A stretch of DNA of 64,000 nt from contig NZ_BMEB01000001.1 of NCBI RefSeq assembly GCF_014636275.1, positions 859,468 through 923,467 on the forward strand. The letters are read 5' to 3'. The notes under the pieces are model-generated. The model worked only from the letters and a program-made list of their open reading frames with translations, searched no databases and was not told where the DNA came from. The stretch is from Cellulomonas carbonis (lineage in GTDB: Bacteria; Actinomycetota; Actinomycetes; Actinomycetales; Cellulomonadaceae). Position numbers and translations under genes: made by a program. Shown piece by piece: positions 46,371 to 56,015 of the stretch. Each line of letters opens with the position of its first letter. Positions within the stretch are counted from its first letter, which is position 1.

Positions 46371-46423
46371 CCGACCACCCGCGCCGTCGGCGCCGGTGAC
46401 CACCGACCACCCGCACCGTCGGC
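46371..46423. repeat. 21-bp direct repeat between the M23 gene and whiG
   Basis: Bases 46371-46391 recur at 46403-46423 with one difference. They lie in the 153-base gap between the convergent M23 peptidase and whiG genes, which also has a 10-base palindrome at 46336-46345. No gene is seen in the gap. Confidence 0.75.
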
Positions 46424-46486
46424 ACTCGTCGCCGCAGGGCGACCCGCACCGTGGCGCGCGACCGGGTGAACCGCCGGGGCGAGCGC

Positions 46487-47344
46487 TCAGCCGCGCTCGC
46501 TCTCCTGGAGCGTGCTCCGCAGCCGCAGCATCGCGGCGGTGTGCATCTGCGAGATCCGCGACTCCGTCACACCGAGGATGCGGCCGATCTCGGCGAGGGT
46601 CATGCCCTCGTAGTAGTAGAGGACCAGCACGATCTTCTCGCGCTCGCCCAGCTTCTCGATGGCGCGCGCGAGCAGGATCTTGGTCTCCTGCGCCTCGACG
46701 CTGCCCGCCGGGTCGACAGCGCCCGGGTCCTCGAGCGTGTCGAGCAGGGACAGCGAGTCGCCGCGGTCGCTGCCCCCGCCGAGGAGCTCGTCCAGCGCCG
46801 CGACGTTGACCGTCGAGAGCTGCGTGAAGACGGCACGCAGCTCACCCACGCCGATCTTCAGGCGGTCCGCCACCTCCTGCTCGGTGGGCGCCCGCCGGAG
46901 CTCGCCCTCGAGCTCGGCGAACGCCCGGTCCACCGCTCGGGCCTTGGTCCGCACCGACCGCGGGATCCAGTCGATGGCCCGGAGCTCGTCGATGATCGCG
47001 CCCCGGATCCGCGAGCTCGCGTACGTCTCGAACTTCACCGCGCGGTCGGTCTGGTACTTCTCGATCGCGTCGATGAGGCCGAACATGCCGTAGGACACGA
47101 GGTCGGCCTGCTCGACGGTGCTCGGGAGCCCGGCGCCGACGCGGTTGGCGACCATCGTGACCAGCGGGGCGTAGTGCAGGATGAGCCGCTCGCGCGCGGC
47201 CCGGTCGCCCGTCTCCTTGAACACCGTCCACAGCGACTCGACGGCCACCGCGTCGTCGGCGGCACCGGCGACGTGGGGGTGCGGCACGACGCGGCCGACG
47301 GTGCGCCGTGTCACGGCGCCCGACGGGCGAGCCTGTGCTGGCAT
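46487..47344 (-). CDS. whiG: FliA/WhiG-family sigma factor
   Basis: A 285-residue sigma-70-family factor of group 3. Region 2 includes [20 protein letters not shown] and the strongly FliA/WhiG-like [20 protein letters not shown]. Region 4 includes [24 protein letters not shown]. In Streptomyces WhiG starts sporulation and in other bacteria FliA drives motility. For a Cellulomonas-like host a motility role is the more likely guess, although no flagellar genes are in the window. The ATG at 47344 follows xerC by 13 bases. Confidence 0.88.
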   Translation of the reverse strand: MPAQARPSGAVTRRTVGRVVPHPHVAGAADDAVAVESLWTVFKETGDRAARERLILHYAPLVTMVANRVGAGLPSTVEQADLVSYGMFGLIDAIEKYQTDRAVKFETYASSRIRGAIIDELRAIDWIPRSVRTKARAVDRAFAELEGELRRAPTEQEVADRLKIGVGELRAVFTQLSTVNVAALDELLGGGSDRGDSLSLLDTLEDPGAVDPAGSVEAQETKILLARAIEKLGEREKIVLVLYYYEGMTLAEIGRILGVTESRISQMHTAAMLRLRSTLQESERG

Positions 47345-47357
47345 CTGGATGACCCTC

Positions 47358-48287
47358 TCAGGCTCGGGGGTGCGCCTGCTCGTACGAGCGTCGCAGACGG
47401 TCGGGGGTCACGTGCGTGTAGCGCTGGGTCGTCGCGAGCGACGCGTGGCCGAGCATCTCCTGGACGGACCTGAGGTCGGAGCCTCCGTGCAGGAGGTGCG
47501 TCGCGGCGGTGTGCCGCAGACCGTGCGGCGCGAGGTCCTCGACGCCCGCGGCGCGCGCGAGCCGGTGGACCGCGGCTCGGACCTGGCGCTGGTCGACGCG
47601 GCCGCCGCGCAGCCCGAGCAGGAGCGCGGGGCCGGACGTGGCGGTCGCGTGCCGGGGACGCCCGTCGCGCAGGTACGCCCGGACGGCGCGAGCGGCGGGC
47701 AGGCCGAACGGGACGACGCGCTCCTTGGCACCCTTGCCCATGACCCGGACGAGCCGGTCGTCGAGGTCGACGTCGTCCACGTCGACACCCACGAGCTCGC
47801 CCACGCGGGCGCCGGTGCCGTAGAGGAGCTCGACGGCGGCCCAGTCCCGCAGCGCCACCGGGTCGCCGTCGGCGGCGAGGTCGCGCGCCGTCTCGACGAG
47901 CCGACGCGCCGGCTCGACCGCGAGCGCGACGGGCAGCGGTGCACCGGGATGGGCGGTCACCAGACGCGCGGCAGGATCGGCCGGGAGCATCCCCGACCGC
48001 GCGGCCCACGAGTAGAACGCGCGGACCGCCGCCCCGCGCCGCGCCACCGTCGCACGTGACAGGCCGGCCGCGACCATGGCGCCGAGCCAGGCACGCAGGA
48101 CGGCGAGGTCGACCTCGGACCACGCGACACCGCGTCGTCGCGCGAAGGACAACGCGTGACGCACGTCGCCGTCGTAAGCCCGGACGGTGTGCTGGGACAG
48201 CCCGCGCTGGAGCGCCAGGTGGTCGAGGAAGCCGCGCACCGCGACCTCCTCGGTCGCACTCGTGGCCGCTCCGGCTCCCCCGTCCAT
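47358..48287 (-). CDS. xerC: Tyrosine recombinase XerC
   Basis: A 309-residue site-specific recombinase. The N-terminal SAM-like core-binding domain covers about 10-100. The catalytic domain has Arg161 (GTGARVGEL), Lys185/188 ([11 protein letters not shown]), His255 and Arg258 ([12 protein letters not shown]), His281 ([10 protein letters not shown]) and the nucleophile Tyr290. It resolves chromosome dimers at dif with XerD. Its place between dprA and whiG is the ordinary chromosomal xerC position, so it is not a phage integrase. Confidence 0.92.
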   Translation of the reverse strand: MDGGAGAATSATEEVAVRGFLDHLALQRGLSQHTVRAYDGDVRHALSFARRRGVAWSEVDLAVLRAWLGAMVAAGLSRATVARRGAAVRAFYSWAARSGMLPADPAARLVTAHPGAPLPVALAVEPARRLVETARDLAADGDPVALRDWAAVELLYGTGARVGELVGVDVDDVDLDDRLVRVMGKGAKERVVPFGLPAARAVRAYLRDGRPRHATATSGPALLLGLRGGRVDQRQVRAAVHRLARAAGVEDLAPHGLRHTAATHLLHGGSDLRSVQEMLGHASLATTQRYTHVTPDRLRRSYEQAHPRA

Positions 48288-48340
48288 GTCACCTACCGTG
48301 GCGTGTTCCGGCCGGAGTCACAAGGCGGGACACGCTCACT

Positions 48341-49597
48341 TCACCCGCTGCCCGGCCCGTCCGGGTTCGTCCGTGCCCGGTCTGGGCCGGTTCGCACCCG
48401 TCCGTCCCGCACCGTCCGGCGCCGCCACCGACCCTCGCTGCGCTCGGCGAGACCCGCGAGCTCCAGGCGCCCGAGCGCGGCCCGCACCTCCGCCAGCGCG
48501 AGCCCCGCGACGCGGGAGACCGACTCCTCCACCGCCCACGCCCGCACGGGCAGCGCGTCGAGGGTCCGCGCGTGCACCTCGTCGAGCGCGTCGACGGGTC
48601 TGCGCGCCGCGACCTCGGGTGCTGCGGGACGCAGGTCCGAGCCGGCCGGTGCGACGAGCTCGAGCACGTCCTCCACGCCCGTGACGCACGCGGCGACCCC
48701 TTCACGCATCAACCGGTGGCAGCCCGCCGAGGCGGACGAGGTGACCGGACCCGGGACCGCCCCGACCGGACGCAGCAGCGTCGCGGCCGTCCCCGCGGTG
48801 TTGAGCGCGCCCGACCGCCACGCCGCCTCGACGACCACCGTCACCGACCCACCGGCGGCGATCAGCCGGTTGCGCTGCAGGAACCTCGACCGGCTCGGGA
48901 CGCTCCCCGGCGGGACCTCGCTGACGAGCGTCCCCCCCGACGCCACGACCTCCGCGAGGAGCCGCGCGTTGCCGGCCGGGTAGGGCCGGTCGACGCCCCC
49001 GGCGAGGACGACGACGGTCCGCCCACCGCACCGCAGCGTGGTGCGGTGCGCCACGGCGTCGATCCCGTAGGCGCCACCGGAGACCACAGGGCGACGCACG
49101 TCGACGAGGCCCGCCGTGAGCTCGGCGGTGACGCGCTCGCCGTACGCCGTGCAGGCCCGCGCCCCGATGACCGCCACCGAGCCGTCGAGCGCGGCTGCGA
49201 GGTCGCCGCCGCCGAGCGTCCACAGCGCGTGCGGTGCAGCCGCGGCGAGGTCGTCGAGGGCGGCCGGCCACCGCGGGTCACCGGGCACGACGACGTCCCC
49301 GCCGCGGCGACGGTGCGCGTCGAGGTCCCGGTCCGGGGCGAGGGTCTCCAGGCGCGGGGCCCAGCGCGTGACCGCCGTCGCGAGCCGTCGTGCGGCCGGC
49401 CCGCCGCCGGCGACGTCGGATGCGGCGCGCGCACAGCCCTGGGCGGCGTCGCGGACCCACGCGAGCGCGTCCCGCGCACCGAGCGCCGCGACGAGCGCCC
49501 CGGCGACCTCGTCGCCCGGCTCGGCCAGGCGGCTCCACGCCGCGCGCGCCACGAGCTCCGCCTCGGCGACGGCCGTGGGCGACCCCACCGCGCTCAC
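48341..49597 (-). CDS. dprA: DNA-processing protein DprA (Smf)
   Basis: A 418-residue protein that loads RecA on incoming single-stranded DNA in competent bacteria. The Rossmann-like core has VAVIGARACTAYGERV, VVSGGAYGIDAVAHRTTL, VVLAGGVDRPYPAGN and FLQRNRLIAAGG. A C-terminal winged-helix region with a basic tail follows. The GTG at 49597 overlaps the comM stop (GTGA). The yraN-comM-dprA set is conserved even in species not known to be competent. Confidence 0.93.
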   Translation of the reverse strand: MSAVGSPTAVAEAELVARAAWSRLAEPGDEVAGALVAALGARDALAWVRDAAQGCARAASDVAGGGPAARRLATAVTRWAPRLETLAPDRDLDAHRRRGGDVVVPGDPRWPAALDDLAAAAPHALWTLGGGDLAAALDGSVAVIGARACTAYGERVTAELTAGLVDVRRPVVSGGAYGIDAVAHRTTLRCGGRTVVVLAGGVDRPYPAGNARLLAEVVASGGTLVSEVPPGSVPSRSRFLQRNRLIAAGGSVTVVVEAAWRSGALNTAGTAATLLRPVGAVPGPVTSSASAGCHRLMREGVAACVTGVEDVLELVAPAGSDLRPAAPEVAARRPVDALDEVHARTLDALPVRAWAVEESVSRVAGLALAEVRAALGRLELAGLAERSEGRWRRRTVRDGRVRTGPDRARTNPDGPGSG

Positions 49598-51123
49598 GCG
49601 GCGACCTGCCCTCGGGTCCGCAGGAGGAGCGCCTGACCGACGTCGTCGCTCCCGGGGACGTCGCGCCCGGCGAGGTCGGCGAGGGTCCAGGCCACGCGGA
49701 GGACCCGGTCGACGCCACGCAGGCTGAGCCTGCCCTCGTCGAGGGCACGGTCGAGCACGTGGGTGGGCGCGCCGGGTCGTCCACGCAGCCACGACCCGGG
49801 CACCTCCGCGTTGGTCGTCCACGGCGTGCCCGCGAGCCGACGGCGAGCGCGGTCACGCGCGTGGGCGACGCGGTCGGCGACCACCGCCGAGCCCTCGGGG
49901 CTGCCCTGCGCGAGGCGGTCCGCACGGCTCAGCGGGTGCACCTCCACCTGGACGTCGACGCGGTCCAGGAGCGGGCCGGACAGCCGTGAGAAGTACCGTC
50001 GACGCGCGAGCGACGTGCACGTGCAGTCCAGACCCCGGCCGACGGAGAGCCCGCACGGGCACGGGTTGGCGGCGAGCACGAGCTGGAAGCGCGCGGGGTA
50101 CCGGGCGCTCCCCGCAGCCCGGTGCAGCACGATCTCGCCCTGCTCGAGCGGCTGGCGGAGGGTCTCGAGGACGCGTGGCGAGAACTCCGGCGCCTCGTCG
50201 AGGAAGAGCACGCCGCGATGCGCGCGCGAGGCGGCGCCGGGGCGCGGGAGCCCGCTGCCGCCGCCGACGACCGCGGCCGGCGTCGCCGTGTGGTGCGGGT
50301 CCTCGTACGGCGGCCGTCGCAGCAGCCCGTCCCCCGGCCGGAACGTCCCGGACACGGAGTGGACGCCCGTCACCTCGACGGCGTCGCGCTCGTCGAGGTC
50401 CGGCAGCAGACCCGGCAGCCGTGCCGCGAGCATCGTCTTGCCCGTCCCGGGTGGTCCGACCATGAGCAGGTGGTGACCGCCCGCCGCGGCCACCTCGAGC
50501 GCCCACCGCGCCGAGGACTGGCCCACGACGTCGGCGAGGTCGGCCGTCGACGCAGCCGGGGCTCCGCGGTGCTCGACGAGCACCGGCTCGTCGTCGACCT
50601 CCGGGACGTCCGCGCCGTACCGGCGCAGGACCTCGCGGAGGCTGGTCGCCGCGACGACCTCCGCGCCGGGGACCAGCCGGGCCTCGTCGGCGTTCCCGAT
50701 GGGGACGACGACGCGCGGGTGCCCGGCGGCGACCGCGGCGGCCACGGCGGGCAGCACGCCCCGCACCGGGCGCAGGCGCCCGTCCAGACCGAGCTCCCCC
50801 AGGTGCACCGCACCGTCGACCGCGCGCGGGTCGCACGCACCCGCCCCGGCGAGGGTCGCGACCGCGACCGCGAGGTCGAACGCCGCCCCGGCCTTGGGCA
50901 GCGCGGCGGGCGACAGGTTGACCGTGATGCGCCGCTGCGGCCAGCTCACGCCCGAGGACGTCACTGCCGCGCGCACGCGGTCCCGGGACTCCGCCAGGGA
51001 CGCGTCCGGCAGCCCGACCAGCGTGAAGCCGGGCACCGACGCCGCGAGGTGCGCCTCGACCTCGACGACGTGCCCGGTGAGCCCCACGAGGCACACCGCG
51101 CGCGTGCGCCCCAGACCGGTCAC
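49594..51123 (-). CDS. comM: YifB/ComM-family Mg-chelatase-like AAA+ ATPase
   Basis: A 509-residue protein. The N-terminal ChlI-type domain (to about 180) has VNLSPAALPKAGAAFDLAVA and HLGELGLDGRLRPVRG. The AAA+ domain has Walker A GPPGTGKT near 220, Walker B GVLFLDEAPEF, and NPCPCG. The C-terminal part includes RRYFSRLSGPLLDRVDVQVEV. Relatives are branch-migration helicases for natural transformation. The GTG overlaps the yraN stop (GTGA). Confidence 0.93.
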   Translation of the reverse strand: MTGLGRTRAVCLVGLTGHVVEVEAHLAASVPGFTLVGLPDASLAESRDRVRAAVTSSGVSWPQRRITVNLSPAALPKAGAAFDLAVAVATLAGAGACDPRAVDGAVHLGELGLDGRLRPVRGVLPAVAAAVAAGHPRVVVPIGNADEARLVPGAEVVAATSLREVLRRYGADVPEVDDEPVLVEHRGAPAASTADLADVVGQSSARWALEVAAAGGHHLLMVGPPGTGKTMLAARLPGLLPDLDERDAVEVTGVHSVSGTFRPGDGLLRRPPYEDPHHTATPAAVVGGGSGLPRPGAASRAHRGVLFLDEAPEFSPRVLETLRQPLEQGEIVLHRAAGSARYPARFQLVLAANPCPCGLSVGRGLDCTCTSLARRRYFSRLSGPLLDRVDVQVEVHPLSRADRLAQGSPEGSAVVADRVAHARDRARRRLAGTPWTTNAEVPGSWLRGRPGAPTHVLDRALDEGRLSLRGVDRVLRVAWTLADLAGRDVPGSDDVGQALLLRTRGQVAA

Positions 51124-51476
51124 AGCACGCCTCGCAGGTGCTCGACGTGCGCCGCACCGCGCCGCGCGGTCCGGACCGCGACCACGTCGATCCGCACGCC
51201 CCGCGGTCGCACGTCGTGCGCGTCGAGCCACTCGGCGGCGAGACGGCGCAGGCGCGCGAGCTTGACCGGCGTCACCGCCTCGGCGGGATGACCGAACCCG
51301 TCGCCGCTCCGGGTCTTGACCTCCACCACGACGAGCTCCTCGCCGTCGAGGGCGACGATGTCGATCTCCCCGGCCCGGCCGCGCCAGTTCCGGTCGAGCA
51401 CCTCCCAGCCGGCCCGTCCCAGGTGCGCCGCAGCGACGCCCTCCCCGTACCTGCCCACCGCGTCCTTCGCGCGCAT
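51120..51476 (-). CDS. yraN: YraN/UPF0102-family nuclease-like protein
   Basis: A 118-residue protein with an endonuclease-like fold. It shows GRYGEGVAAAHLGRAGWEVLDRN, GEIDIVALDGEELVVVEVKTRS (with the D-ExK-type acidic motif) and RIDVVAV. Its biochemical role is unsettled. The ATG at 51476 has GGAGGTGG upstream; longer in-frame starts lack support. Coupled to comM. Confidence 0.88.
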   Translation of the reverse strand: MRAKDAVGRYGEGVAAAHLGRAGWEVLDRNWRGRAGEIDIVALDGEELVVVEVKTRSGDGFGHPAEAVTPVKLARLRRLAAEWLDAHDVRPRGVRIDVVAVRTARRGAAHVEHLRGVL

Positions 51477-51587
51477 GCGACCACCTCCGGTCACACCGTG
51501 GGGCGCGGGGACCGGGGCCGAGCGCACGGGCCACCTCGTCCCGTGGACGGCGCACGCGGCGCCGACCTGGGGACGACGCCCGTCGCG

Positions 51588-51911
51588 TCAGCGGCGGAAG
51601 CCGCCGCCGTCCGGCAGGTCGAGGTCCGCCTTGGCGAGCTCCTCGACGTTGACGTCCTTGAAGGTGACGACGCGGACGGACTTGACGAACCGCGCCGAGC
51701 GGTAGACGTCCCACACCCAGGCGTCGCCGAGCGTGAGCTCGAAGTACACCTCGCCGGCGGCGGAGCGGACCTGGAGGTCGACCTGGTTGGCGAGGTAGAA
51801 GCGGCGCTCCGTCTCGACGACGTAGGCGAACAGGTTCACGACGTCCCGGTACTCGCGGTAGAGCGCGAGCTCCATGTCCGTCTCGTAGTTCTCGAGGTCC
51901 TCGGCGCTCAC
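51588..51911 (-). CDS. DUF2469 conserved protein
   Basis: A 107-residue actinobacterial protein with the family core [20 protein letters not shown] and [19 protein letters not shown], followed by [16 protein letters not shown]. The family is nearly universal in actinobacteria next to rnhB and lepB, yet has no assigned function. The GTG at 51911 overlaps the rnhB stop (GTGA). The 111-base gap to yraN holds no other gene. Confidence 0.9.
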   Translation of the reverse strand: MSAEDLENYETDMELALYREYRDVVNLFAYVVETERRFYLANQVDLQVRSAAGEVYFELTLGDAWVWDVYRSARFVKSVRVVTFKDVNVEELAKADLDLPDGGGFRR

Positions 51912-52774
51912 GCGTCCATCATGACCCATCCGGGAGGCGCGTCCGACGCGCCGGACGGCTCGTCCCCCGGACGGACGCCCGCTCCGTCCGCGGTCCCGGG
52001 CTCGTGCTCCGCCTCGACAGCGACCACCGTCCCGGTCCGCGTGGCGCGGGCGCCGGTCGCGTCGGCGTCCTCGCGCGCCTCGGCGCACCCTGCGCCGACC
52101 TCGCCGGTGACCGGCAGCCGCCAGCTGCGTCGGTGCTCGGGGCACGGGCCGAGGCGCCGCAGCGCCTCGACGTGCTCCGGGGCGCCGTAGCCCTTGTTGC
52201 CGCCCCACCCGTACTCGGGGTGCGCCGCGTCGAGCGCAACCATGAGGTCGTCCCGCTCGCACTTGGCGAGCACGCTCGCGGCGGCGACCGACGCGCAGCG
52301 CTGGTCCGCCTTGACGCGCGTCCGCACGGCGAAGCCGACCTCGGGGACCTCGACGAACAGGTCGGGCTGCAGGGGCGGGCTCAGCCAGTCGTGCGAGCCG
52401 TCGAGCAGCACGACGTCGGGGGCGACGCCGAGCGCGGCGAGCGCGCGGCCGCCCGCGAGCCGGAGCGCCGCGACGATGCCCACCTCGTCGATCTCGGCCG
52501 GGCTCGCGTGGCCCACGGCCCGCGCGAGGCCCCACCGGCCGAGGGCGGGCAGGAGCCGACGTCGGGCGCCGGGCGTCAGCAGCTTGGAGTCGGCGACGCC
52601 GGACGGGCACGTCCGGGTCGTCAGGTCGACCGCGACCGCGCCGACGCTGACGGGGCCCGCTAGCGCACCCCGCCCGACCTCGTCCATGCCGACCACCACA
52701 CGCGCCCCCGAGCGCAGCAACGCGCGCTCGTGCCGCAGGTCCGGTCGCGGACGCCGTGCGGGCGGCGTGGTCAC
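51908..52774 (-). CDS. rnhB: Ribonuclease HII
   Basis: A 288-residue RNase H2-type enzyme that nicks DNA at incorporated ribonucleotides. The catalytic acidic residues are in [16 protein letters not shown] (DE) and LLDGSHDWL, with [17 protein letters not shown] also conserved. The enzyme core ends near residue 220, and about 65 residues of Ala/Gly/Glu-rich sequence follow, an extension unlike most RnhB proteins. The GTG overlaps the lepB stop (GTGA). Confidence 0.94.
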   Translation of the reverse strand: MTTPPARRPRPDLRHERALLRSGARVVVGMDEVGRGALAGPVSVGAVAVDLTTRTCPSGVADSKLLTPGARRRLLPALGRWGLARAVGHASPAEIDEVGIVAALRLAGGRALAALGVAPDVVLLDGSHDWLSPPLQPDLFVEVPEVGFAVRTRVKADQRCASVAAASVLAKCERDDLMVALDAAHPEYGWGGNKGYGAPEHVEALRRLGPCPEHRRSWRLPVTGEVGAGCAEAREDADATGARATRTGTVVAVEAEHEPGTADGAGVRPGDEPSGASDAPPGWVMMDA

Positions 52775-53472
52775 GGGACGTCCTCGAAGGTCGACCCCGG
52801 GTTGCGGAGCACCTGCCACCGGTCCACCGGCCAGACCGTCACGAACGCGACCCCGACGAGGTTGTCCGCGGGGATGCTCCCGCCCCCGGGGTTCCCCTGC
52901 TTGTAGCGCGAGTCCTGCGAGTGCTGGCGGTTGTCCCCCATGACCCACAGGTGACCCTCGGGCACGGTCGTCGTGAACTCGAGCTCGCTCGGCTGCGCCC
53001 CGGGTGCGAGGTACGGCTCGTCGAGCGGGACGCCGTTGACGCTCACGCGCCCCTGCTCGTCGCAGCACTCCACGGTGTCGCCCTCGAGGCCGATCACGCG
53101 CTTGATGAGGTGCTCGCCGGAGTCCTGCGGAAGCAGCCCGACGTACGTCAGGACGTCCGTCGCGACCCTCCGCCACGGCGCGACGGGCGTCTCGGGCTCG
53201 TCGGGGAGCCACCCACCCGGGTCCTTGAAGACGACGACGTCGCCGCGGCTCACGTCCAGCGGTCCCGGGGCGAGCTTCGACACCAGCACGCGGTCGCCCA
53301 CGAGGAGCGTCTCCTCCATCGAGCCGCTCGGGATGAAGAAGGCCTGCACCAGGAAGGTCTTGATGACGAGCGAGAGCACGAGGGCGCTCACCACGATGAT
53401 CGCCGTCTCGCGCAGCCACGCAGCGAGCCCCCCGTGGTGGTGCGGCTCCTCGGGTCCGGCCACGCTCGTCAT
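52771..53472 (-). CDS. lepB: Signal peptidase I
   Basis: A 233-residue membrane serine protease that removes Sec and Tat signal peptides. One helix (about 22-45) precedes the catalytic Ser51 in [16 protein letters not shown]. The general base is Lys124 in [15 protein letters not shown]. The later [13 protein letters not shown] block is typical. The ATG at 53472 has AGGAGG upstream; upstream in-frame starts fall in unconserved sequence. It follows rplS after a strong terminator. Confidence 0.94.
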   Translation of the reverse strand: MTSVAGPEEPHHHGGLAAWLRETAIIVVSALVLSLVIKTFLVQAFFIPSGSMEETLLVGDRVLVSKLAPGPLDVSRGDVVVFKDPGGWLPDEPETPVAPWRRVATDVLTYVGLLPQDSGEHLIKRVIGLEGDTVECCDEQGRVSVNGVPLDEPYLAPGAQPSELEFTTTVPEGHLWVMGDNRQHSQDSRYKQGNPGGGSIPADNLVGVAFVTVWPVDRWQVLRNPGSTFEDVP

Positions 53473-53620
53473 GCCGTCCTCCTGGGCTTCCGCGTGGGAG
53501 AGGGGTCGGTCGGCGGCACCACGGGACGTCACCGTCCCCACTGTGCCATGTCTCCCCCACCCCGTCGGCATCCGGCCGACGCCGCGCGTCCTCCTGCGTG
53601 CCTGCGCCCCCACGGACGCC

Positions 53621-53654
53621 GACGGGCGGCCACCCGAAGGGGTGACCGCCCGTC
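53621..53654 (-). terminator. Stem-loop after rplS
   Basis: Bases 53621-53635 pair with 53640-53654 (15 bp, one mismatch) around the tetraloop gaag, 17 bases past the rplS stop. The rest of the gap to lepB shows no feature. Confidence 0.75.
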
Positions 53655-53671
53655 GCGAGTCGCAGCCGACG

Positions 53672-54031
53672 TCAGCGGGCCGCCGGCGTCTCGCGCTTCT
53701 CCTTGATCTTGGCCTTCTTGCCGCGGAGCGCGCGCAGGTAGTACAGCTTCGCGCGACGGACGTCACCGCGCGTGACGACCTCGATCGAGTCGAGCGTCGG
53801 CGAGTGCACGGGGAACGTGCGCTCGACACCCACACCGAAGCTGATCTTCCGGACCGTGAAGGTCTCGCGGATGCCGCCGCCGTGACGGCCGATGACGACG
53901 CCCTGGAACGCCTGGATGCGCGAGCGGTTGCCCTCGACGACCTTGACGTTGACCTTGACGGTGTCGCCCGGACGGAACGACGGGATGTCGGAGCGCAGCT
54001 GTGCCGCGTCCACCGAGTCCAGCGTGTGCAT
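53672..54031 (-). CDS. rplS: 50S ribosomal protein L19
   Basis: A 119-residue L19 at the subunit interface. The core is [38 protein letters not shown] and the C-terminal [19 protein letters not shown]. The ATG at 54031 has GGGGAA about 10 bases upstream; a GTG 9 bases earlier is in frame but sits on that site. A promoter element shared with rpsP lies about 155 bases upstream. Confidence 0.97.
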   Translation of the reverse strand: MHTLDSVDAAQLRSDIPSFRPGDTVKVNVKVVEGNRSRIQAFQGVVIGRHGGGIRETFTVRKISFGVGVERTFPVHSPTLDSIEVVTRGDVRRAKLYYLRALRGKKAKIKEKRETPAAR

Positions 54032-54180
54032 GTCAGTCACTTCCCCGCCCTGCCACAGGTCAGGCGCGTCATCATGGGCAGCCGTGCTGCCGTGAACGGA
54101 TCGGAGTCGTGCGCGCCACCGGCCCTGAGGGCCGACCGGACCGCCTCCCCTGTGGCAGAGACGCGGGGGCGCACACCGAC

Positions 54181-54194
54181 GGGCCATTCTGCCA
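54181..54194 (-). promoter_or_regulatory. rplS promoter element shared with rpsP
   Basis: Fourteen bases (TGGCAGAATGGCCC on the minus strand) are identical to 56580-56593 upstream of rpsP. CAGAAT would be the -10. The distance to rplS gives a leader of about 150 bases. Confidence 0.5.
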
Positions 54195-54222
54195 CAGCGC
54201 GATCGTGGCCGACGACAGCGCC

Positions 54223-55107
54223 TCACTCGGGCGTGAGTGCCCCCGACCCGCCCGCGTCGCGCTCGTCGCTGCCCGCGCCGGCCGGGTGCGGCCCGTCCGG
54301 GCCGACCTCCCACGCGCACCCCGCGAGGATCTCCCGGTCGTGCCGGTCCAGGGTTGCCGGGTCGAGCGCCGCCGCGAGGTCGGGCCGGCGCTGCACCGTG
54401 CGCTCGAGCGCCCGGTCGCGTCGCCACCGGGCGATCCGCGCGTGGTGCCCGGAGAGGAGGACCTCGGGCGCCTCGTGCCCCCGCCACACCGGGGGACGCG
54501 TGTAGACGGGGTACTCGAGCAGGCCCGCGACCCCGTGCGACTCCTCGACGAGGGACTCGGGGTTCCCCACGACCCCCGGGAGCAGCCGTGCGACCGCCTC
54601 GACGACGACGAGCGCGGCGACCTCTCCCCCGTTCAGCACGTAGTCGCCCAGCGACAGCTCCGTCACCCGCACCCCGCGTCCGCGGTAGTGCTCGGCGACG
54701 CGTGCGTCGATCCCCTCGTAGCGACCGCAAGCGAAGGCCAGCCGAGGGACGCCCGCGAGGCGCTCCGCCGTGCGCTGCGTGAACCGCTCGCCCGACGGCG
54801 TGGGGACCAGCAGCTCGACGCCACTGGGCTCGTGGTCGGGCTCGTGGTCGGGCCCGCGCCCGGGCTCGCCGCCGTCACCCAGCCCGAGCACCTCGTCCAG
54901 CGCCTCGCCCCACACGTCGGGGCGCATGACCATCCCCGCGCCGCCGCCGAGGGGCGTGTCGTCGACGGTGCGGTGCCGGTCGGTCGCCCAGCGCCGCAGG
55001 TCGTGGACGCGCAGGTCCAGGAGCCCGGCGGTCCTGGCCTTGCCGACGAGCGAGAGGTCGAGCGGGGCCAGGTACTCCGGGAAGATCGTCAGGACGTCGA
55101 TGCGCAC
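54223..55107 (-). CDS. trmD: tRNA (guanine-N1)-methyltransferase
   Basis: A 294-residue SPOUT-fold enzyme that methylates G37 of tRNAs. It shows [11 protein letters not shown] at the start, [25 protein letters not shown] and [12 protein letters not shown] at the knot. A 12-base tandem repeat (54826-54849) encodes PDHEPDHEP in the linker after about residue 95, an insertion relative to most TrmD. The C-terminus has a 20-residue Gly/Asp-rich tail. GTG at 55107, one base after the rimM stop. Confidence 0.95.
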   Translation of the reverse strand: MRIDVLTIFPEYLAPLDLSLVGKARTAGLLDLRVHDLRRWATDRHRTVDDTPLGGGAGMVMRPDVWGEALDEVLGLGDGGEPGRGPDHEPDHEPSGVELLVPTPSGERFTQRTAERLAGVPRLAFACGRYEGIDARVAEHYRGRGVRVTELSLGDYVLNGGEVAALVVVEAVARLLPGVVGNPESLVEESHGVAGLLEYPVYTRPPVWRGHEAPEVLLSGHHARIARWRRDRALERTVQRRPDLAAALDPATLDRHDREILAGCAWEVGPDGPHPAGAGSDERDAGGSGALTPE

Positions 55108-55108
55108 G

Positions 55109-55702
55109 TCAGCCCTCGCGCGGCTCGTCCGGTCCGCCGCGCGCGCGCCGCCCGCCCGCCCCGTCGTCCGGCGCGGCGTCGCCGTCCTCGTCCTCGACGG
55201 GGTCCGAGGCGAGCAGCCCGCGCGGCGCGTCGAGCACGACGCGTCCACCCGGGACGTCCACGACCGGGACGATCGCGCGGACGAACGGGACGAGCGTCCG
55301 CGTCCCGTCGGGCTCGCGCACGACGAGCGCGTCCTGCGCGGGCAGGTGCTCGAGCCCGACGACCTCGCCGACGACCTCGCCGTCGGTCCGCTCGGCGCGC
55401 AGGCCCACGAGCTCGTGCGGGTACCAGGCGTCCTCCTCGTCGGAGGCCTCGGCCTCGACGACGAGCTCGACGCCCCGCAGCGACTCGGCGGTCGTGCGGT
55501 CGGGGACCTCGGCGAACGTCACGAGGAGGCGGCCGTTCTGGTCCCGCGTCCGCGCGACGGTCAGCGGCCCCGCGGCGGACGGGACGGTCCGGAGCACGGC
55601 GCCCAGGGCGAAGCGCTCGTCGGGGACGTCGGTGCGCAGGTCAAGCGCCACCTCCCCGCGCAGGCCGTGCGCACGGCCGATGGTCGCGACGGTCAGCTGC
55701 AT
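55109..55702 (-). CDS. rimM: Ribosome maturation factor RimM
   Basis: A 197-residue 30S assembly factor. The N-terminal domain starts [21 protein letters not shown], and a C-terminal PRC-barrel follows ([23 protein letters not shown]). About 25 charged, Gly-rich residues form a tail. ATG at 55702, separated from khpA by a perfect terminator-like hairpin, then followed by trmD. Confidence 0.95.
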   Translation of the reverse strand: MQLTVATIGRAHGLRGEVALDLRTDVPDERFALGAVLRTVPSAAGPLTVARTRDQNGRLLVTFAEVPDRTTAESLRGVELVVEAEASDEEDAWYPHELVGLRAERTDGEVVGEVVGLEHLPAQDALVVREPDGTRTLVPFVRAIVPVVDVPGGRVVLDAPRGLLASDPVEDEDGDAAPDDGAGGRRARGGPDEPREG

Positions 55703-55723
55703 GCGGCTCCCTCTCTCACGGCC

Positions 55724-55755
55724 GAGGCCCGGTCCCCGTGCGGGGACCGGGCCTC
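55724..55755 (-). terminator. 14-bp perfect stem-loop between khpA and rimM
   Basis: Bases 55724-55737 pair perfectly with 55742-55755 around a 4-base loop, 20 bases past the khpA stop and inside the rpsP-trmD operon. Likely attenuator or 3'-end stabiliser for rpsP-khpA mRNA. Confidence 0.75.
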
Positions 55756-55775
55756 GTCCGACCTCGTGCTCTCGG

Positions 55776-56015
55776 TCAGCGGCGGTCGACGTCGACGACG
55801 TCGACGCGCACGCCGCCCTGCGGCGCGAGCGCGTTCACGACGGTGCGCAGCGCTCGCGCGGTCCGGCCGTTGCGGCCGATCACCCGGCCGAGGTCCGTCG
55901 GGTGCACCCGGACCTCGAGGAGCTCCCCACGACGCAGCGACCGCGCGCTCACCCGGACGTCGTCCGGGTGGTCGACGATGCCGCGCACGAGGTGCTCCAG
56001 GGCGTCGGCGAGCAT
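55776..56015 (-). CDS. khpA: KH-domain RNA-binding protein KhpA
   Basis: A 79-residue protein consisting of a single type II KH domain with the RNA-binding loop GRNG in LGRVIGRNGRTARALRT. It associates with RNA in pairs with KhpB in other bacteria and affects cell division and elongation. The ATG shares a base with the rpsP stop (TGATG), the standard rpsP-khpA-rimM order. Confidence 0.93.
   Translation of the reverse strand: MLADALEHLVRGIVDHPDDVRVSARSLRRGELLEVRVHPTDLGRVIGRNGRTARALRTVVNALAPQGGVRVDVVDVDRR

Noticed and set aside
44384..46378. Longer rpsB with an N-terminal extension of over 300 residues
   Set aside because: The frame is open upstream, but sequence before the ATG at 45421 is Arg/Pro-rich and unlike S2, and the ATG has a good ribosome-binding site.
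47358..48287. Integrase marking a mobile element
   Set aside because: The tyrosine recombinase sits at the conserved xerC position between dprA and whiG with housekeeping neighbours.
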